Assembly: GCF_030131845.1 (NCBI RefSeq)
Contig: NZ_JASKYM010000001.1
Span: 496,001 to 560,000 of the forward strand
Origin: Romboutsia sedimentorum
GTDB lineage: Bacteria; Bacillota; Clostridia; Peptostreptococcales; Peptostreptococcaceae
DNA length: 64,000 nucleotides
Direction: 5' to 3'
Shown here: positions 26,627-37,200 of the stretch, piece after piece
How positions within the stretch are numbered: the stretch's first letter is position 1
Layout: each line of letters starts with the position of its first letter
The notes under the pieces: model-generated
Databases searched by the model: none
The model's input: only the letters and a program-made list of their open reading frames with translations
Told to the model about the DNA's origin: nothing
Translations under genes and position numbers: made by a program

Positions 26627-27271
26627 CTATCCCCTTTTTATTGTATTGATAGTAATGTCTTTATTTTTTACCTTTTGATAAAAATATTTAATTGCTAGAC
26701 TTTCTACAAATGTCTTTACCCATAAATCTCTAAGTTCATAAAGATATTGTAAATTGCCTTTTCCTAATTCATAATTAGCTTTGTGTATACATCCTTGTTG
26801 CTCATAAACTACACAATCATCGTTTCTTTGTGTTAAAGAGTTTGCTCTATCGCAAGGCATCCCTGATAATATATAGTTATTCAATGATATATAAACATTC
26901 TCTGGTGAATCTATTTTGTTACTCTCATTATTTGCACATTTTTTTGCTTGAGAAATATATGCATTCTCCGTTATACTTTTACTTTCCTCTTTGTATAGTT
27001 CATAGTATTTAGTTATTATATATGCACTTCTACTTTCTACTACTTTTATCTGTTCTTGTAACCAACCATGTATGTTTCCTACATCTATTAAATCTTCTAG
27101 TGGTTGATCTTTAATGTACTCTCCATATATATCAACTGCTTCTTTTTGTATTTTTAAAGCTTCTTCTTTATATTTTTCATGATGAAGTTTTACTATTTCT
27201 TTCTCTAAATCTTGAGCTAGCTTTATTTTTTCAAAAAGCCAAGTGTGTATTGGTGCTAAAAATGTACTCAT
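26627..27271 (-). CDS. Uncharacterised cysteine-containing protein of the reductase unit
   Basis: The 214-residue soluble, mostly helical protein has two related N-terminal segments: APIHTWLFEKIKLAQDLEKEIV and NIHGWLQEQIKVVESRSAYII. A C-terminal Cys/His cluster (GMPCDR, DDCVVYEQQGCIHKANY) could bind a metal or cluster. I recognise no named family. As first gene of the unit (6 bp before the reductase), it probably contributes to the same redox process. AAAGGAGACC precedes the ATG. Confidence 0.6.
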   Translation of the reverse strand: MSTFLAPIHTWLFEKIKLAQDLEKEIVKLHHEKYKEEALKIQKEAVDIYGEYIKDQPLEDLIDVGNIHGWLQEQIKVVESRSAYIITKYYELYKEESKSITENAYISQAKKCANNESNKIDSPENVYISLNNYILSGMPCDRANSLTQRNDDCVVYEQQGCIHKANYELGKGNLQYLYELRDLWVKTFVESLAIKYFYQKVKNKDITINTIKRG

Positions 27272-27398
27272 AATTAAGGTCTCCTTTTACTTTCTACAAA
27301 CTTAGTATTTCTTTTTTAAGTTTATTTATTAGTATTTATTATGAATTTATTATACACATTTTTACCAAATTATCCTGTAACATTCGTTACATATTTTA

Positions 27399-29267
27399 TT
27401 ATTTTGTTGAGGTGTATATGTCTGAAAATTCTATATCAATATTTTCTACGTATTTATTATATTTAGGAATTTTTCTAGAACATTCTTTTTCATCACATAA
27501 ACTTATCGGTAACTTTATTATAAATTCACTTCCCCTACCTTTTTTACTATATACATTTATAGTTCCATCATGCAGATCAACTAAAGACTTTACTATTGAT
27601 AATCCAATCCCACTACCTTCGCTCAATTTGGTCATTCTATTATTAATTTGCTTAAATAGTTTAAATACATCATCTAACTTATCTTTTGGTATTCCAACTC
27701 CATTGTCTTTCACTTTTATATACAAATATTCTTCTTCAAAATTTAAACTAACTTCTATTTGTCCTTTTTCTTTTGTATATTTAATAGCATTAGAAAGCAT
27801 ATTTAACATTATTCTCTCTACTTTTTCTAAATCAAAAGCCATAATTTTTTCTTCTACATTAGTATCAAATATTACTCTTATATTTTCTTCATTGGCATAA
27901 TTTTGAACTGATTCACAAATATTTTCAATAAATTCGACTATATTATAGTTTTGTTTATTTAATTCTAAACAACCAGAGTTTAGTCTTGTGCTATCTATTA
28001 AATTATTTACCATTTTTAAAATTCTGTATCCATTTTGTTTAATTATATTAGTGTAAGTTATGTATTTACTAGAATCATATCCTCTATCTATCATAGACTC
28101 AATCAATTGTATAGAACTAAATATAAGGTTTAATGGTGTTTTAAATTCATGAGATAAATTAGCAAAAAATTCCATTCTAAGTCTTTCAAATTCAAGCTCT
28201 GCCTCTTTTCTATGAGATATATCTCTTGATATGCCTAATACCCCACCAACCATTTCATGTTCATCTAAAAAAGGAACTTTTACAGTTTCAAAATACTTAG
28301 TACTTCCATCCCTACATTTTTGCGAATGATTTGATATTATAGTTTGTTTTAATAATCTTATTTGTTCTTCTTCTTTTTTGTATTTTTTTATTTTGCTTTT
28401 AGATTTATTTATTTGTTCTTCTGATTTTCCTAATATATCTTCTTTTCTCAAATTCATACTTTGTGCAAAAACTTTATTGCAATGTCTAAATATACCACTA
28501 TTATCTTTGAAGAATATACTATCTGGTATAGTATCGCTTATTAATTCTAGCATCTTAGTATCAGATATTTCTTCATTTATTAAATTTTTTCTTCTTAGGG
28601 TATCTATACACATACCTATTGTACCTACTATATCACCATCATTTTTAATAACATGGTTTAGTCCACAATAACAGTTTCCATTAAAAAATGTTAAAGACTC
28701 CATACTTTCTAATTCCCCTGCTAATAATTTTTCATCACCCTTTACAAAAACATTAGCTTCTTGTTCTGGAAACACCTCAAAATCAGTTTTTCCTACTATT
28801 TTATTTGGTGTAGCATTTGGGTATAGGTCTAAACTTTTATTTAAGTATACATAACGGCCATATTTATCTTTGCACCATATAGCAGTTCCTATTTTATTTA
28901 ATAAAAGCTTTATATTTTCATCAAGTTCTATTTTCTTTGTAAACCATACTATATATTTATCATCATATATATGTCTTATGTCTATTTGATAAAAAGATCC
29001 TAGTATATCAACAAAATCAACTATACTAAGTTCTTTAATTTCATTTAATTTATCTGCCTTAGAAAATAAGTCACTGTATTTTCCGCTATTTATTTTGTAT
29101 TTGTGTTTTTTTAAAATTTCTTTTTCAGCAATATTGTCTAATTCTTTATTGGTTCCTATGACTTCTATGTCACACGACTTTTCATTTTCATGTTTTATGA
29201 AGCTCGCCCACATACACGGTGTAGGGCTATCATAAATTACTTTTAGGTAATCCTCTCTATCTAACAT
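27399..29267 (-). CDS. Orphan PAS sensor histidine kinase
   Basis: The 622-residue protein is soluble. It has an N-terminal PAS-like region (about 1-110), PAS domains near 120-225 (IGTAIWCKDKYGRYVYLNKS) and 240-355 (DTIPDSIFFKDNSG, ending GISRDISHRKEAE), HisKA with FFANLSHEFKTPLN, and HATPase with DNGVGIP and GSGIGLSIVKSL. No response regulator is adjacent. After the ATPase domain a tail ends IEFSDIYTSTK. The same IEFSDIY occurs at the end of the kinase at 40218-41930. PAS input, for example redox or a small ligand, is likely; the signal is unknown. Confidence 0.88.
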   Translation of the reverse strand: MLDREDYLKVIYDSPTPCMWASFIKHENEKSCDIEVIGTNKELDNIAEKEILKKHKYKINSGKYSDLFSKADKLNEIKELSIVDFVDILGSFYQIDIRHIYDDKYIVWFTKKIELDENIKLLLNKIGTAIWCKDKYGRYVYLNKSLDLYPNATPNKIVGKTDFEVFPEQEANVFVKGDEKLLAGELESMESLTFFNGNCYCGLNHVIKNDGDIVGTIGMCIDTLRRKNLINEEISDTKMLELISDTIPDSIFFKDNSGIFRHCNKVFAQSMNLRKEDILGKSEEQINKSKSKIKKYKKEEEQIRLLKQTIISNHSQKCRDGSTKYFETVKVPFLDEHEMVGGVLGISRDISHRKEAELEFERLRMEFFANLSHEFKTPLNLIFSSIQLIESMIDRGYDSSKYITYTNIIKQNGYRILKMVNNLIDSTRLNSGCLELNKQNYNIVEFIENICESVQNYANEENIRVIFDTNVEEKIMAFDLEKVERIMLNMLSNAIKYTKEKGQIEVSLNFEEEYLYIKVKDNGVGIPKDKLDDVFKLFKQINNRMTKLSEGSGIGLSIVKSLVDLHDGTINVYSKKGRGSEFIIKLPISLCDEKECSRKIPKYNKYVENIDIEFSDIYTSTK

Positions 29268-29382
29268 AATCCCCCTCCTACTACATTTACTATATATTAT
29301 GTCTATTATAATATATGTAAGTTTAAAATGGTATTTTTTATAGTATTATCAACTTACAATTTTTGGTATATGCTGCGAAAAA

Positions 29383-29437
29383 AAAGATATATTATAGTTA
29401 TTTTTAACATTGCGTCAATAAACTATAATATATCTTT
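29383..29437 (-). terminator. Terminator of the glucosaminidase gene
   Basis: A 15-bp AT-rich stem (AGATATATTATAGTT and its complement) with a 19-20-nt loop is followed by eight T on the minus strand. Confidence 0.75.
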
Positions 29438-29449
29438 CTTATTTGTTAA

Positions 29450-31900
29450 TTATTTAATAATCTGTACGCATTCATCTATAATTCTTTTATCCATTCCACC
29501 TACTTGAATAATCTTTGTAGCATTTTTAACTACAGATTTATCACTTCCAACATTAGCTAATACAACTGGATATTCCTTAGCTAAGGGTGATACTGTAAGT
29601 GCATCCACTAATACATCTCCTTTTGAAACATAAAATTCATTAGTATTTGGATAAAACTTCTCTACTACTAACTTGTTAGTAGCAAATCTATCTATTCCAC
29701 CAAGTCTTATTGCATTAGTATTTTTAGCTATGTTATCATTCATTACATCACTTGATCCAATTACATAACTTTGCATATTTTTAGTAGAAAATTGTGTATC
29801 CCTACCATCGGTTAATATTATTGGAGACTTATCTCTACTTGCTACAGACGATACACTCATAGCGTCTGGTTCTCCCTTAATTCCATTTACTAAAAATACT
29901 TTATTTGTACTTGGATTTATTTTTTTTATTTCTTGTGCTACTTTATAACTAGTTTCAAATCTATCAGTTCCACCAAGTCTTACAACTTCTATTTTATTTG
30001 ACTTTAATTCATTTTCTATTGAGTCAGAAACCACATCTGAACTCCCTATAATATAAACTTTAGTCACACCTTTAAGTCTATCTTTAGTCTCATCTGGAAG
30101 AGAATCTTTTTTAGCTAAAAGTATAGGTGAATTAGAAGCTCCTGACAATCCACTAGCACTAAGTCCATCTACTAAAGTTTTGTCTGCATTAACAAGTATA
30201 GCACTTGTATAACTTTGATTATCAGCTATCATAGCTGCTGTTTGATATCTATTTTCACCCACAATTTTATCTACAATCACTTTAGAACTTTGCTGATTTA
30301 TAATTTTTATATTACCTTCATTTATATACCCTTTCATCCCCCAGTTATAACTTCCTGGTATCGGATTTGCTACATTTGAAGGAGTTATTCTGTCTGGATT
30401 TATCTCCACATTTGAGTTTCTATCATCTGAAATAACAACAGGTTGACCTTTAGATACATTGTATAAGCTATTTCCTTTTTTATCCTTTATATCTGATGTT
30501 TTATTAACTAAGCCTAATCTGTATCTATTATAATCACTGCCTCTTCCTTGAGAAGATAAATATACGTTCATTTCATCCATAAAGCTAGATGCTTTTTCTC
30601 CCCAGAAAGGATCTGATGCATATCTAACATTGCATCCTGAATCTTTGTTTCCTACATTGCCTCCAGAATATCTCCAGTCTTTTGGATTTAAATATCCATT
30701 ACTCATCCATGTTTTAGCAAATTCGTCTATACAATCTTCTACGCTATTAAATTTCATAGCATCTTGTGGATTTGAATCATTTGCTTTTATCCCAAATAAA
30801 TTATTTTTAGTTTTAGATAAAGTTGACATTCCTCTTCCTGATTCATTCATTGCAATTCCTATCATAAATGATGCGTTTACTCCATGCTTATCTTGAGCTT
30901 TTATGAAATATTTTCCACTTCCTCTTAATGCACTTCCTGATTGTGTTTTAGCTTCAAAATATTTATCAATATCATTGGCGTTATATACTGTTTTACTTCT
31001 TCCTGTTAAATATTGATAGTAATTATAATATGCATTGCCTGCATTTATAGAATTTTCATGATTATCAGCTTTTGCATCTGATACTAAAGTGTTTATGTCA
31101 TTATAAAAATAATTCCCATCATAACTATAATATTTATTTCCGGATTTCATAAAAGAAGGTGCTCTACCTATAGTTCTTTTACTTCCATTATTTCCTTGTA
31201 CATTAGAGCTTATATAGTGTACTAATTCTCCATTTACACTTTCATAATAACTTAAATTAGTAGCTTGATTGATAGGTAATAGCACTATATTAGTACCAGT
31301 TTTATCACTTTTTTCTATCCAGCCAGTAAAACCTGCCACTTCTATTTTTACCATAGTATCAGTTTCTTCTATAACTGGAACATCATCAATATATCCATGA
31401 TTAATGTATGTATGAACTTTTGATTTATTAGAATCTTCATATAAATCTACTGTATAATTCATAGCACTTTCAGATATACCGTCTCCCACTTTAACAATAC
31501 GACCTATAGAATTAGTTGTGTAAGCTATTACTCCCTTACTATCTATAACCGTTGGTATAATATTTCTTTGTTTGTACTCGTATTCTAATCCATCTGCTAT
31601 ACTTACTGCTTCTTCTATTGTTGAAGCTTCTTGTACAAATTTGTAATCTCCACTTTCATCAGCAAGTGCCACCTCATAATTTGAATCAGTTTTCATTTTA
31701 AAATATTTCATGTTTTCTAATTCAGATAGATCGTTTATAACTTCTTTTGGCATATCTTTTATTTGGCTAACTGCCCTTGGTGTTGATTTTGTGTAAGTTT
31801 CATATTCATCTGCTTCGTTTGCATAAGCTATTGGCACTATACTATTAATAGCCATAGCACTAATAACTACCCCCATGCATATACTTTTCTTTAGTTTCAT
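29450..31900 (-). CDS. Secreted glucosaminidase with three CWB2 cell-wall-binding repeats
   Basis: MKLKKSICMGVVISAMAINSIVPIAYA is a Sec signal. An N-terminal region of about 300 residues is followed by a LytB/FlgJ-type endo-beta-N-acetylglucosaminidase domain (about 320-450). Its catalytic Glu is in MIGIAMNESGRGMS, followed by KNNLFGIKA. The C-terminal 300 residues hold three CWB2 repeats (NRYQTAAMIAD, DRFETSYKVAQ, DRFATNKLVVE), which anchor S-layer-associated proteins to the anionic cell-wall polymer in Peptostreptococcaceae. It should cleave peptidoglycan glycan strands at the surface. The ATG at 31900 follows GGGGGATTTT; an upstream ATG at 31912 lies inside that site. Confidence 0.92.
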   Translation of the reverse strand: MKLKKSICMGVVISAMAINSIVPIAYANEADEYETYTKSTPRAVSQIKDMPKEVINDLSELENMKYFKMKTDSNYEVALADESGDYKFVQEASTIEEAVSIADGLEYEYKQRNIIPTVIDSKGVIAYTTNSIGRIVKVGDGISESAMNYTVDLYEDSNKSKVHTYINHGYIDDVPVIEETDTMVKIEVAGFTGWIEKSDKTGTNIVLLPINQATNLSYYESVNGELVHYISSNVQGNNGSKRTIGRAPSFMKSGNKYYSYDGNYFYNDINTLVSDAKADNHENSINAGNAYYNYYQYLTGRSKTVYNANDIDKYFEAKTQSGSALRGSGKYFIKAQDKHGVNASFMIGIAMNESGRGMSTLSKTKNNLFGIKANDSNPQDAMKFNSVEDCIDEFAKTWMSNGYLNPKDWRYSGGNVGNKDSGCNVRYASDPFWGEKASSFMDEMNVYLSSQGRGSDYNRYRLGLVNKTSDIKDKKGNSLYNVSKGQPVVISDDRNSNVEINPDRITPSNVANPIPGSYNWGMKGYINEGNIKIINQQSSKVIVDKIVGENRYQTAAMIADNQSYTSAILVNADKTLVDGLSASGLSGASNSPILLAKKDSLPDETKDRLKGVTKVYIIGSSDVVSDSIENELKSNKIEVVRLGGTDRFETSYKVAQEIKKINPSTNKVFLVNGIKGEPDAMSVSSVASRDKSPIILTDGRDTQFSTKNMQSYVIGSSDVMNDNIAKNTNAIRLGGIDRFATNKLVVEKFYPNTNEFYVSKGDVLVDALTVSPLAKEYPVVLANVGSDKSVVKNATKIIQVGGMDKRIIDECVQIIK

Positions 31901-31956
31901 AAAATCCCCCATTTATAATATATTTACCTTTATTATGTATAATTGTTAATTAATTT

Positions 31957-32178
31957 TTATAAGTTCATTTCATTTAATAAATCCTTAAGAGCCTTAAGGT
32001 CTTCATTTGTTAAAGTAATGCCCTTACCCATTTTTTCATGATTTGATGACCAATCTCTTAAATCAAATTTTGGAGCATTGTTGTTCCAACTAACTAAATT
32101 TAATTCTTTAGTCCATCCTTTACCAGAGTTTGATATAACACCTATTTCTTCTTGTATTTCAAATTTTATTTCTGCCAT
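31957..32178 (-). CDS. YdbC-family PC4-like ssDNA-binding protein
   Basis: The 73-residue protein matches the bacterial YdbC/PC4 family: FEIQEEIGVIS, GWTKELNLVSWNNNAPKFDLRDWSSNHEKMGKGITL and a C-terminal helix EDLKALKDLLNEM. YdbC dimers bind single-stranded DNA or RNA with little sequence preference and resemble the PC4 coactivator. It is a single gene with a GGAGAGACAAA ribosome site, close to but independent of the DprA gene. Confidence 0.88.
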   Translation of the reverse strand: MAEIKFEIQEEIGVISNSGKGWTKELNLVSWNNNAPKFDLRDWSSNHEKMGKGITLTNEDLKALKDLLNEMNL

Positions 32179-32261
32179 TTTGTCTCTCCTGATTTTTTTA
32201 CTTTTTATTTTATTTTAACATATTTTTGCTACTTAATTGCTAGAATATACCATTTAAAAAC

Positions 32262-32295
32262 AAAAAGGTATGACTTTTTTAAGTCATACCTTTTT
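32262..32295 (-). terminator. Terminator of the 32298-32825 gene
   Basis: A perfect 15-bp stem (AAAAAGGTATGACTT and its complement) has a four-T loop. On the minus strand the hairpin runs into T-rich sequence. Confidence 0.88.
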
Positions 32296-32297
32296 AT

Positions 32298-32825
32298 TTA
32301 TATACTAAATCTATCTATTAAGTTCTTCACTATCTCTTCTAAGTCTCCAGATTCTTCAACTTCTGCTATTTTTGGAGATATTCCTTTTTCATAATTAACG
32401 ATACTTATTACGTATTCTCCATCTTCTGAATCTATTAAAAGACCTATTAAGTTATCTAAATTAAGTTCTAAGTCACCTATATCTTTTATAAGATTTTTAT
32501 CCATATACAAATCGTCTACGTAATGTTTCATACTGTATTTTGTACCATCTATAAATTCAAACTTTTCAGCACCTTCATGCGTTTTTCCTATTATAAATAA
32601 TAATGCATATTCTTCATCTAATAAAACTTCTTTGTAATCATCTGCATCTTTTATATCTTCATAATCTTCATCAAAAGTTATTACATCCATATAATCTTTA
32701 TCTATTAAATTTACCCTAGTAACTGAACTAGAATGTTCAAATAACATTTCTACTGCGTTATCTTCGTAGTAATTTATAAAATTATTTAATTTAAAATCTT
32801 CAATCTTAATTCTAACTGGTTCCAT
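32298..32825 (-). CDS. Acidic protein of unknown function
   Basis: The 175-residue, strongly acidic protein (RIKIEDFKLNNFINYYED, FDEDYEDIKDADDYKEVLLDEEYALLFII) alternates strands and helices and has no signal, membrane segment or catalytic motif. I recognise no family. AAAGGAAACATATC precedes the ATG. It is transcribed alone between dprA and ydbC. Confidence 0.55.
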   Translation of the reverse strand: MEPVRIKIEDFKLNNFINYYEDNAVEMLFEHSSSVTRVNLIDKDYMDVITFDEDYEDIKDADDYKEVLLDEEYALLFIIGKTHEGAEKFEFIDGTKYSMKHYVDDLYMDKNLIKDIGDLELNLDNLIGLLIDSEDGEYVISIVNYEKGISPKIAEVEESGDLEEIVKNLIDRFSI

Positions 32826-32957
32826 GATATGTTTCCTTTCATTACTTTTAAATTTATCCTTAAATATATAGTAACAAAATATAATATATCACAAAAGCCA
32901 TTTATTTTAAATCTTTATTCTACATTTTTCTACATTTTTAGCCTTTATGCTAAATTA

Positions 32958-33890
32958 TTACTTTAATTTTAGTTGTTGAGTATATTCTCTAATATTTTTG
33001 TCTTTATATAATTTATTAAATTTATTTATTTCTAATTTAAATGCATTTAAATCGTTCTCGTCTTTAATTGTCATACATCTATTTTCTTTAATTAGCTTTT
33101 GATTCCCACTACAATCAATATCTAAGCATGCTAGAACTTTTTTTTGATTTATAGCAAAATTAGCAGTATGCATAGTTCCACCTTTAATACTGCTCTCACA
33201 TACTATAACTCCGCTACTTAATCCACTTTGAATTCTATCTCTTTCTATAAAATTATTTTTAAAAGCATGTGTTCCAATAGGGTATTCACTAACTAAGCAT
33301 CCATTATTTTTTAATATATCATATGCTAGTTTTTCATTTATACTTGGATATGTATTATCTAGCCCACATGGTAATACAGCAACACTATTTCCATTTACAT
33401 CTACACACCCTCTGTGAGCTTGTTCATCACACCCTATCGCTAAACCACTTACAACACTATAGTTTTGTCTTCCAAATATAGTCCCTAATTTATAAGCGCC
33501 TTTTAAGCCATCTAAATCAGCTTTCCTACTTCCTACAATTGCAATAGAACTATCATTTTTCAAACTATCGTAATTGCCTTTGTAAAAAAGCATTGTAGGT
33601 GGATTTTCTATACTTTTTAGTTTATTTGGAAAGTTATTATTTAATATATCTATATATTTTATATTTAATTTTTGAGAATCTCTAATTATTGTTTCGCTTT
33701 TATTTATTGATTCTTTTATCTGCTCTATCGTTGGAATTACTATACGTTTATTAACACTTTTCATTTCTATAAACATATCTAATAAATCACTTTCGTCTTT
33801 AGGGTTATCCATCATATTTTCTATAAAATATAATATAGTTTTTTTCCCGACTTTGGGTAAGCAAGATAAAGTTAATACTAGATTTTTCAT
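32958..33890 (-). CDS. DprA/Smf-family DNA-processing protein
   Basis: The 310-residue protein contains the DprA Rossmann core: SIAIVGSRKADLDGLKGAYKLG, VVSGLAIGCDEQAHRG, AVLPCGLDNTYPSINEKL, FIERDRIQSGLSSGVIVCESSIKGGTMHTANFA. DprA loads RecA onto incoming single-stranded DNA. The usual C-terminal winged helix is absent, and the N-terminal SAM/HhH-like part is weak. It is not next to topA or rnhB as many canonical dprA genes are, so it may be a second, stand-alone paralogue. A TAGGAGAG ribosome site precedes the ATG. Confidence 0.85.
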   Translation of the reverse strand: MKNLVLTLSCLPKVGKKTILYFIENMMDNPKDESDLLDMFIEMKSVNKRIVIPTIEQIKESINKSETIIRDSQKLNIKYIDILNNNFPNKLKSIENPPTMLFYKGNYDSLKNDSSIAIVGSRKADLDGLKGAYKLGTIFGRQNYSVVSGLAIGCDEQAHRGCVDVNGNSVAVLPCGLDNTYPSINEKLAYDILKNNGCLVSEYPIGTHAFKNNFIERDRIQSGLSSGVIVCESSIKGGTMHTANFAINQKKVLACLDIDCSGNQKLIKENRCMTIKDENDLNAFKLEINKFNKLYKDKNIREYTQQLKLK

Positions 33891-34086
33891 ATTAAAAACT
33901 CTCCTAATTCACATTGTAATTTTATACGACTTATCTTCCCCCTTAAATTTATGTATTATTACATAAACGCATATAATATACAATCAAATCAAAATGCTAA
34001 ATATACTTTATATTTGTTTATATTTATTTTTTATTAAGGCAATTTTAACTTGTATAAACATAGTAAGTTGTAGTATATTAAAGGTT

Positions 34087-34132
34087 CATGGATTTATTAA
34101 AAACACCTAATATTATTTTTAATAAATCCATG
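34087..34132. repeat. 17-bp perfect hairpin in the dprA-SNF2 divergent spacer
   Basis: CATGGATTTATTAAAAA pairs with its exact complement around a 12-nt loop. It sits in the 322-bp space 33891-34212 between divergent genes, with no upstream gene needing a terminator. The rest of this space is AT-rich, and I see no other feature in it. Confidence 0.7.
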
Positions 34133-34212
34133 TGTTTTTAATATTTTTGTGTAATTTAAAATGTTATAGACTATAATATTGTATATACACAATGAGGGTA
34201 AGGTGAAATTAA

Positions 34213-37200
34213 TTGAACTTTAAAGAAATACAAGATTTAATAAAATCAAAAACGGAGCCAACTCGATGGATGAGAGGAATTAAATATTTCAATAAAAAGT
34301 TAGTCGATCATGTTACGTTTAATATAGATGAAGATAAAATTTGTTTTGAAGGAATTTGTGAATCGGAATATTACAATGAGGTTTATCCAAATTCTATAGC
34401 TGTAGATACTAAAGAATTAAAAATAGTTCATGCTAGATGCACTTGTGAGGACTTTAGATCAAGAACTAAAAATAACCGTCTCGTTATATGCAAGCACTTA
34501 GCTGCAACTTCTATATATGGACTACAGCTTGCAAAAAAAGATTATGCTAACGGCTTAGTTTCTCAAATTAAAGAAAAAAATCCTATTATAAAAGTCCCTA
34601 TATTACCTAATAAACAACTACTATTTTACTTTGATGACACTAAAAGAGAATTAGTTAATCTAGAAGTGAACATATTAATTGAAAAGAATAAAATATATGC
34701 AGATTTTAAAATAGGTCAAGATAAAATGTATGTATTAAAGAACTTAAAAGATTTTGCATATGCAAAGTCTAAAAATATACCTTTAGAATATGGTAAAAAC
34801 TTTAATTATAATCCAAACATTCATTATTTTTATCCAGATGATGAATATTTAATAGATATTATCGAAAATTACGGAAATAACTTAGCATCACATTTAAGTG
34901 TTTCTAGCCCTAAGCTGATGCGTATCGGAAGAAGCGAATTTAAATTATTTTTAGAAACTTTAAAAAATAAGCCTTTTACACTTAATTTTAACAATGAAAT
35001 ATACAGTCCTAAAATAATAAAGGATGTACTTCCGATTTCTTTTGATGTTAAAAATGACGATGGGAAAATACTTCTTACATCTAATGACGACTTACCTGTT
35101 CCAATAACTGATAAAGGTGATGTTTTATTATACAATGACAATTTATATTTACTTTATGGAGAACAAGTTCTAAATTACAATAGAATATATTCAATTATTA
35201 ATGAAACTAAAGACATCGTTTTTGAAAAGGAAGATACTCAAGGAGTTTTAAGCAATTTAATTCCTAAAATATCTCAGTTTTCTAATAACGTAAAAATAGC
35301 TGATGATATAAAAGACAACATAATAAGTGATTTTAACACAGAGTTTTATTTTGATTTAAAGGGATCTAATATAATTTGCGATTTAAAGTTTGTTTATAAT
35401 GATGAAAATGGTAAAAAGTTCATCTTAAAGGACTTAGAAAAAGAAAATAGTATGAAAAATAAACTTATTAATTTAAGTTTTATTTTAGATAATAAGACTT
35501 ATGTATTTAAAGGTAATGACTTAGACCTATATGCTTTACTTAATGAAGAAATAATAAATCTTAAAAACTTTGGGGATGTTTTTTATTCAGATAAATTCAA
35601 AGCTAAAAAAATATATAATGCATCTTCTATTAAAGCATCTTTAAGAGATGGTGTTGAAGGTTATCTAGAGTTTTCTTTTGATATAGAAGATATCAATCAA
35701 GATGAGTATAAAGATATATTATTATCTTTTAAAAATAAAAGTAAGTTTTATAAACTTAAAAACGGAAACTTCTTAAACTTAGAAGAAAATCAAACTAAAG
35801 ACTTTTTTGAACTTCTTGAAAATTTAGATTTAATTGGTGCTGATAATATATCTAAAATTCACAACAGCAAAATGTTATATCTAAATGATATGTTTGAACA
35901 TAAAAGTTTAGATTTTATAACTGGAAGAGAATTAGTAAAAGATATTTCCAAGAAATTCGAAAATTTAAAGACATTAAAACTAGAAGTTCCAAAAGAACTT
36001 GATGCTACACTACGTGATTATCAAGTATCAGGTCTTAATTGGTTTAACACCCTAGACCACTATGAATTTGGCGGAATACTTGCTGATGAAATGGGTCTTG
36101 GTAAAACACTACAAGCTATTAGTTTTTTATTATCTAAAAAACCTAAAAATTGTAAGAGTTTAATAATTACTCCTACTTCACTTATATATAACTGGAAAAA
36201 TGAATTTGAAACATTCTCTCCAACTATGAATGTTTTACTAATACATGGAAGCAAAAAAGAACGTGAAAAAGCATTTGAAGAAATGGAGAATTATGACGTA
36301 GTTATAACAACTTATGGCACTCTTAGAAATGACTTAGATAGCTACAAAAAAACAGTCTTTGACTACTGCATAATAGATGAGGCTCAAAACATAAAAAACC
36401 CAGTTGCACTAAGTACCGAGGCTGTAAAAAGTGTTAATGCTAAAGTTAGATTTGCATTAACTGGTACTCCTATTGAGAATAATTTAATGGAGCTTTGGTC
36501 AATCTTTGACTTTATAATGCCAGGATATTTATATAATAGAAGTAAATTCCAAAATTTATTTATATACAATGAAAACAATGGTTATAATTTAAAAAAATTA
36601 ATAAAACCTTTTATATTAAGAAGAACTAAATGTGAAGTTATGAAAGAACTTCCTGATAAAATAGAAAGAAAGTTCTTCGTTGAGTTAAATAAGGACCAAA
36701 GAAAAATATATAGTGCTTATGTATCTGAACTTAGCGAAAAAATAAACAATAAAGACATAAAAAAAGACAGAATAGTAATTTTTTCTTATCTTATGAAGTT
36801 AAGACAACTTTGTTTAGACCCCAAGATACTTTTAGAGGATTATAACAAAAAAAGTTCAAAGATAGATACAGCAATAGAACTTTTAAATACATATATAGCT
36901 GACAATCACAAAATACTTTTATTCTCTCAATTTACATCAGTACTTAAAAGCTTAGGTGATGAACTTAATAAAAATAATATCTCTTATTCTTATATAGATG
37001 GTAAAACTCCTGCTAAAAAAAGACTAAGTTTAGTTAATGAATTTAATGAAGGAAATGAAAATAAAGTATTTTTAATTTCATTAAAAGCCGGTGGTACAGG
37101 GCTTAATTTAACTAGTGCAGATGTTGTTATACACTTTGACCCTTGGTGGAATCCATCAGTTGAAAATCAAGCAAGTGATAGAGCTCATAGATTTGGTCAA

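Noticed and set aside
29450-31900. The three similar C-terminal segments as a DNA repeat array
   Set aside because: They are diverged protein-level CWB2 repeats, not DNA repeats.
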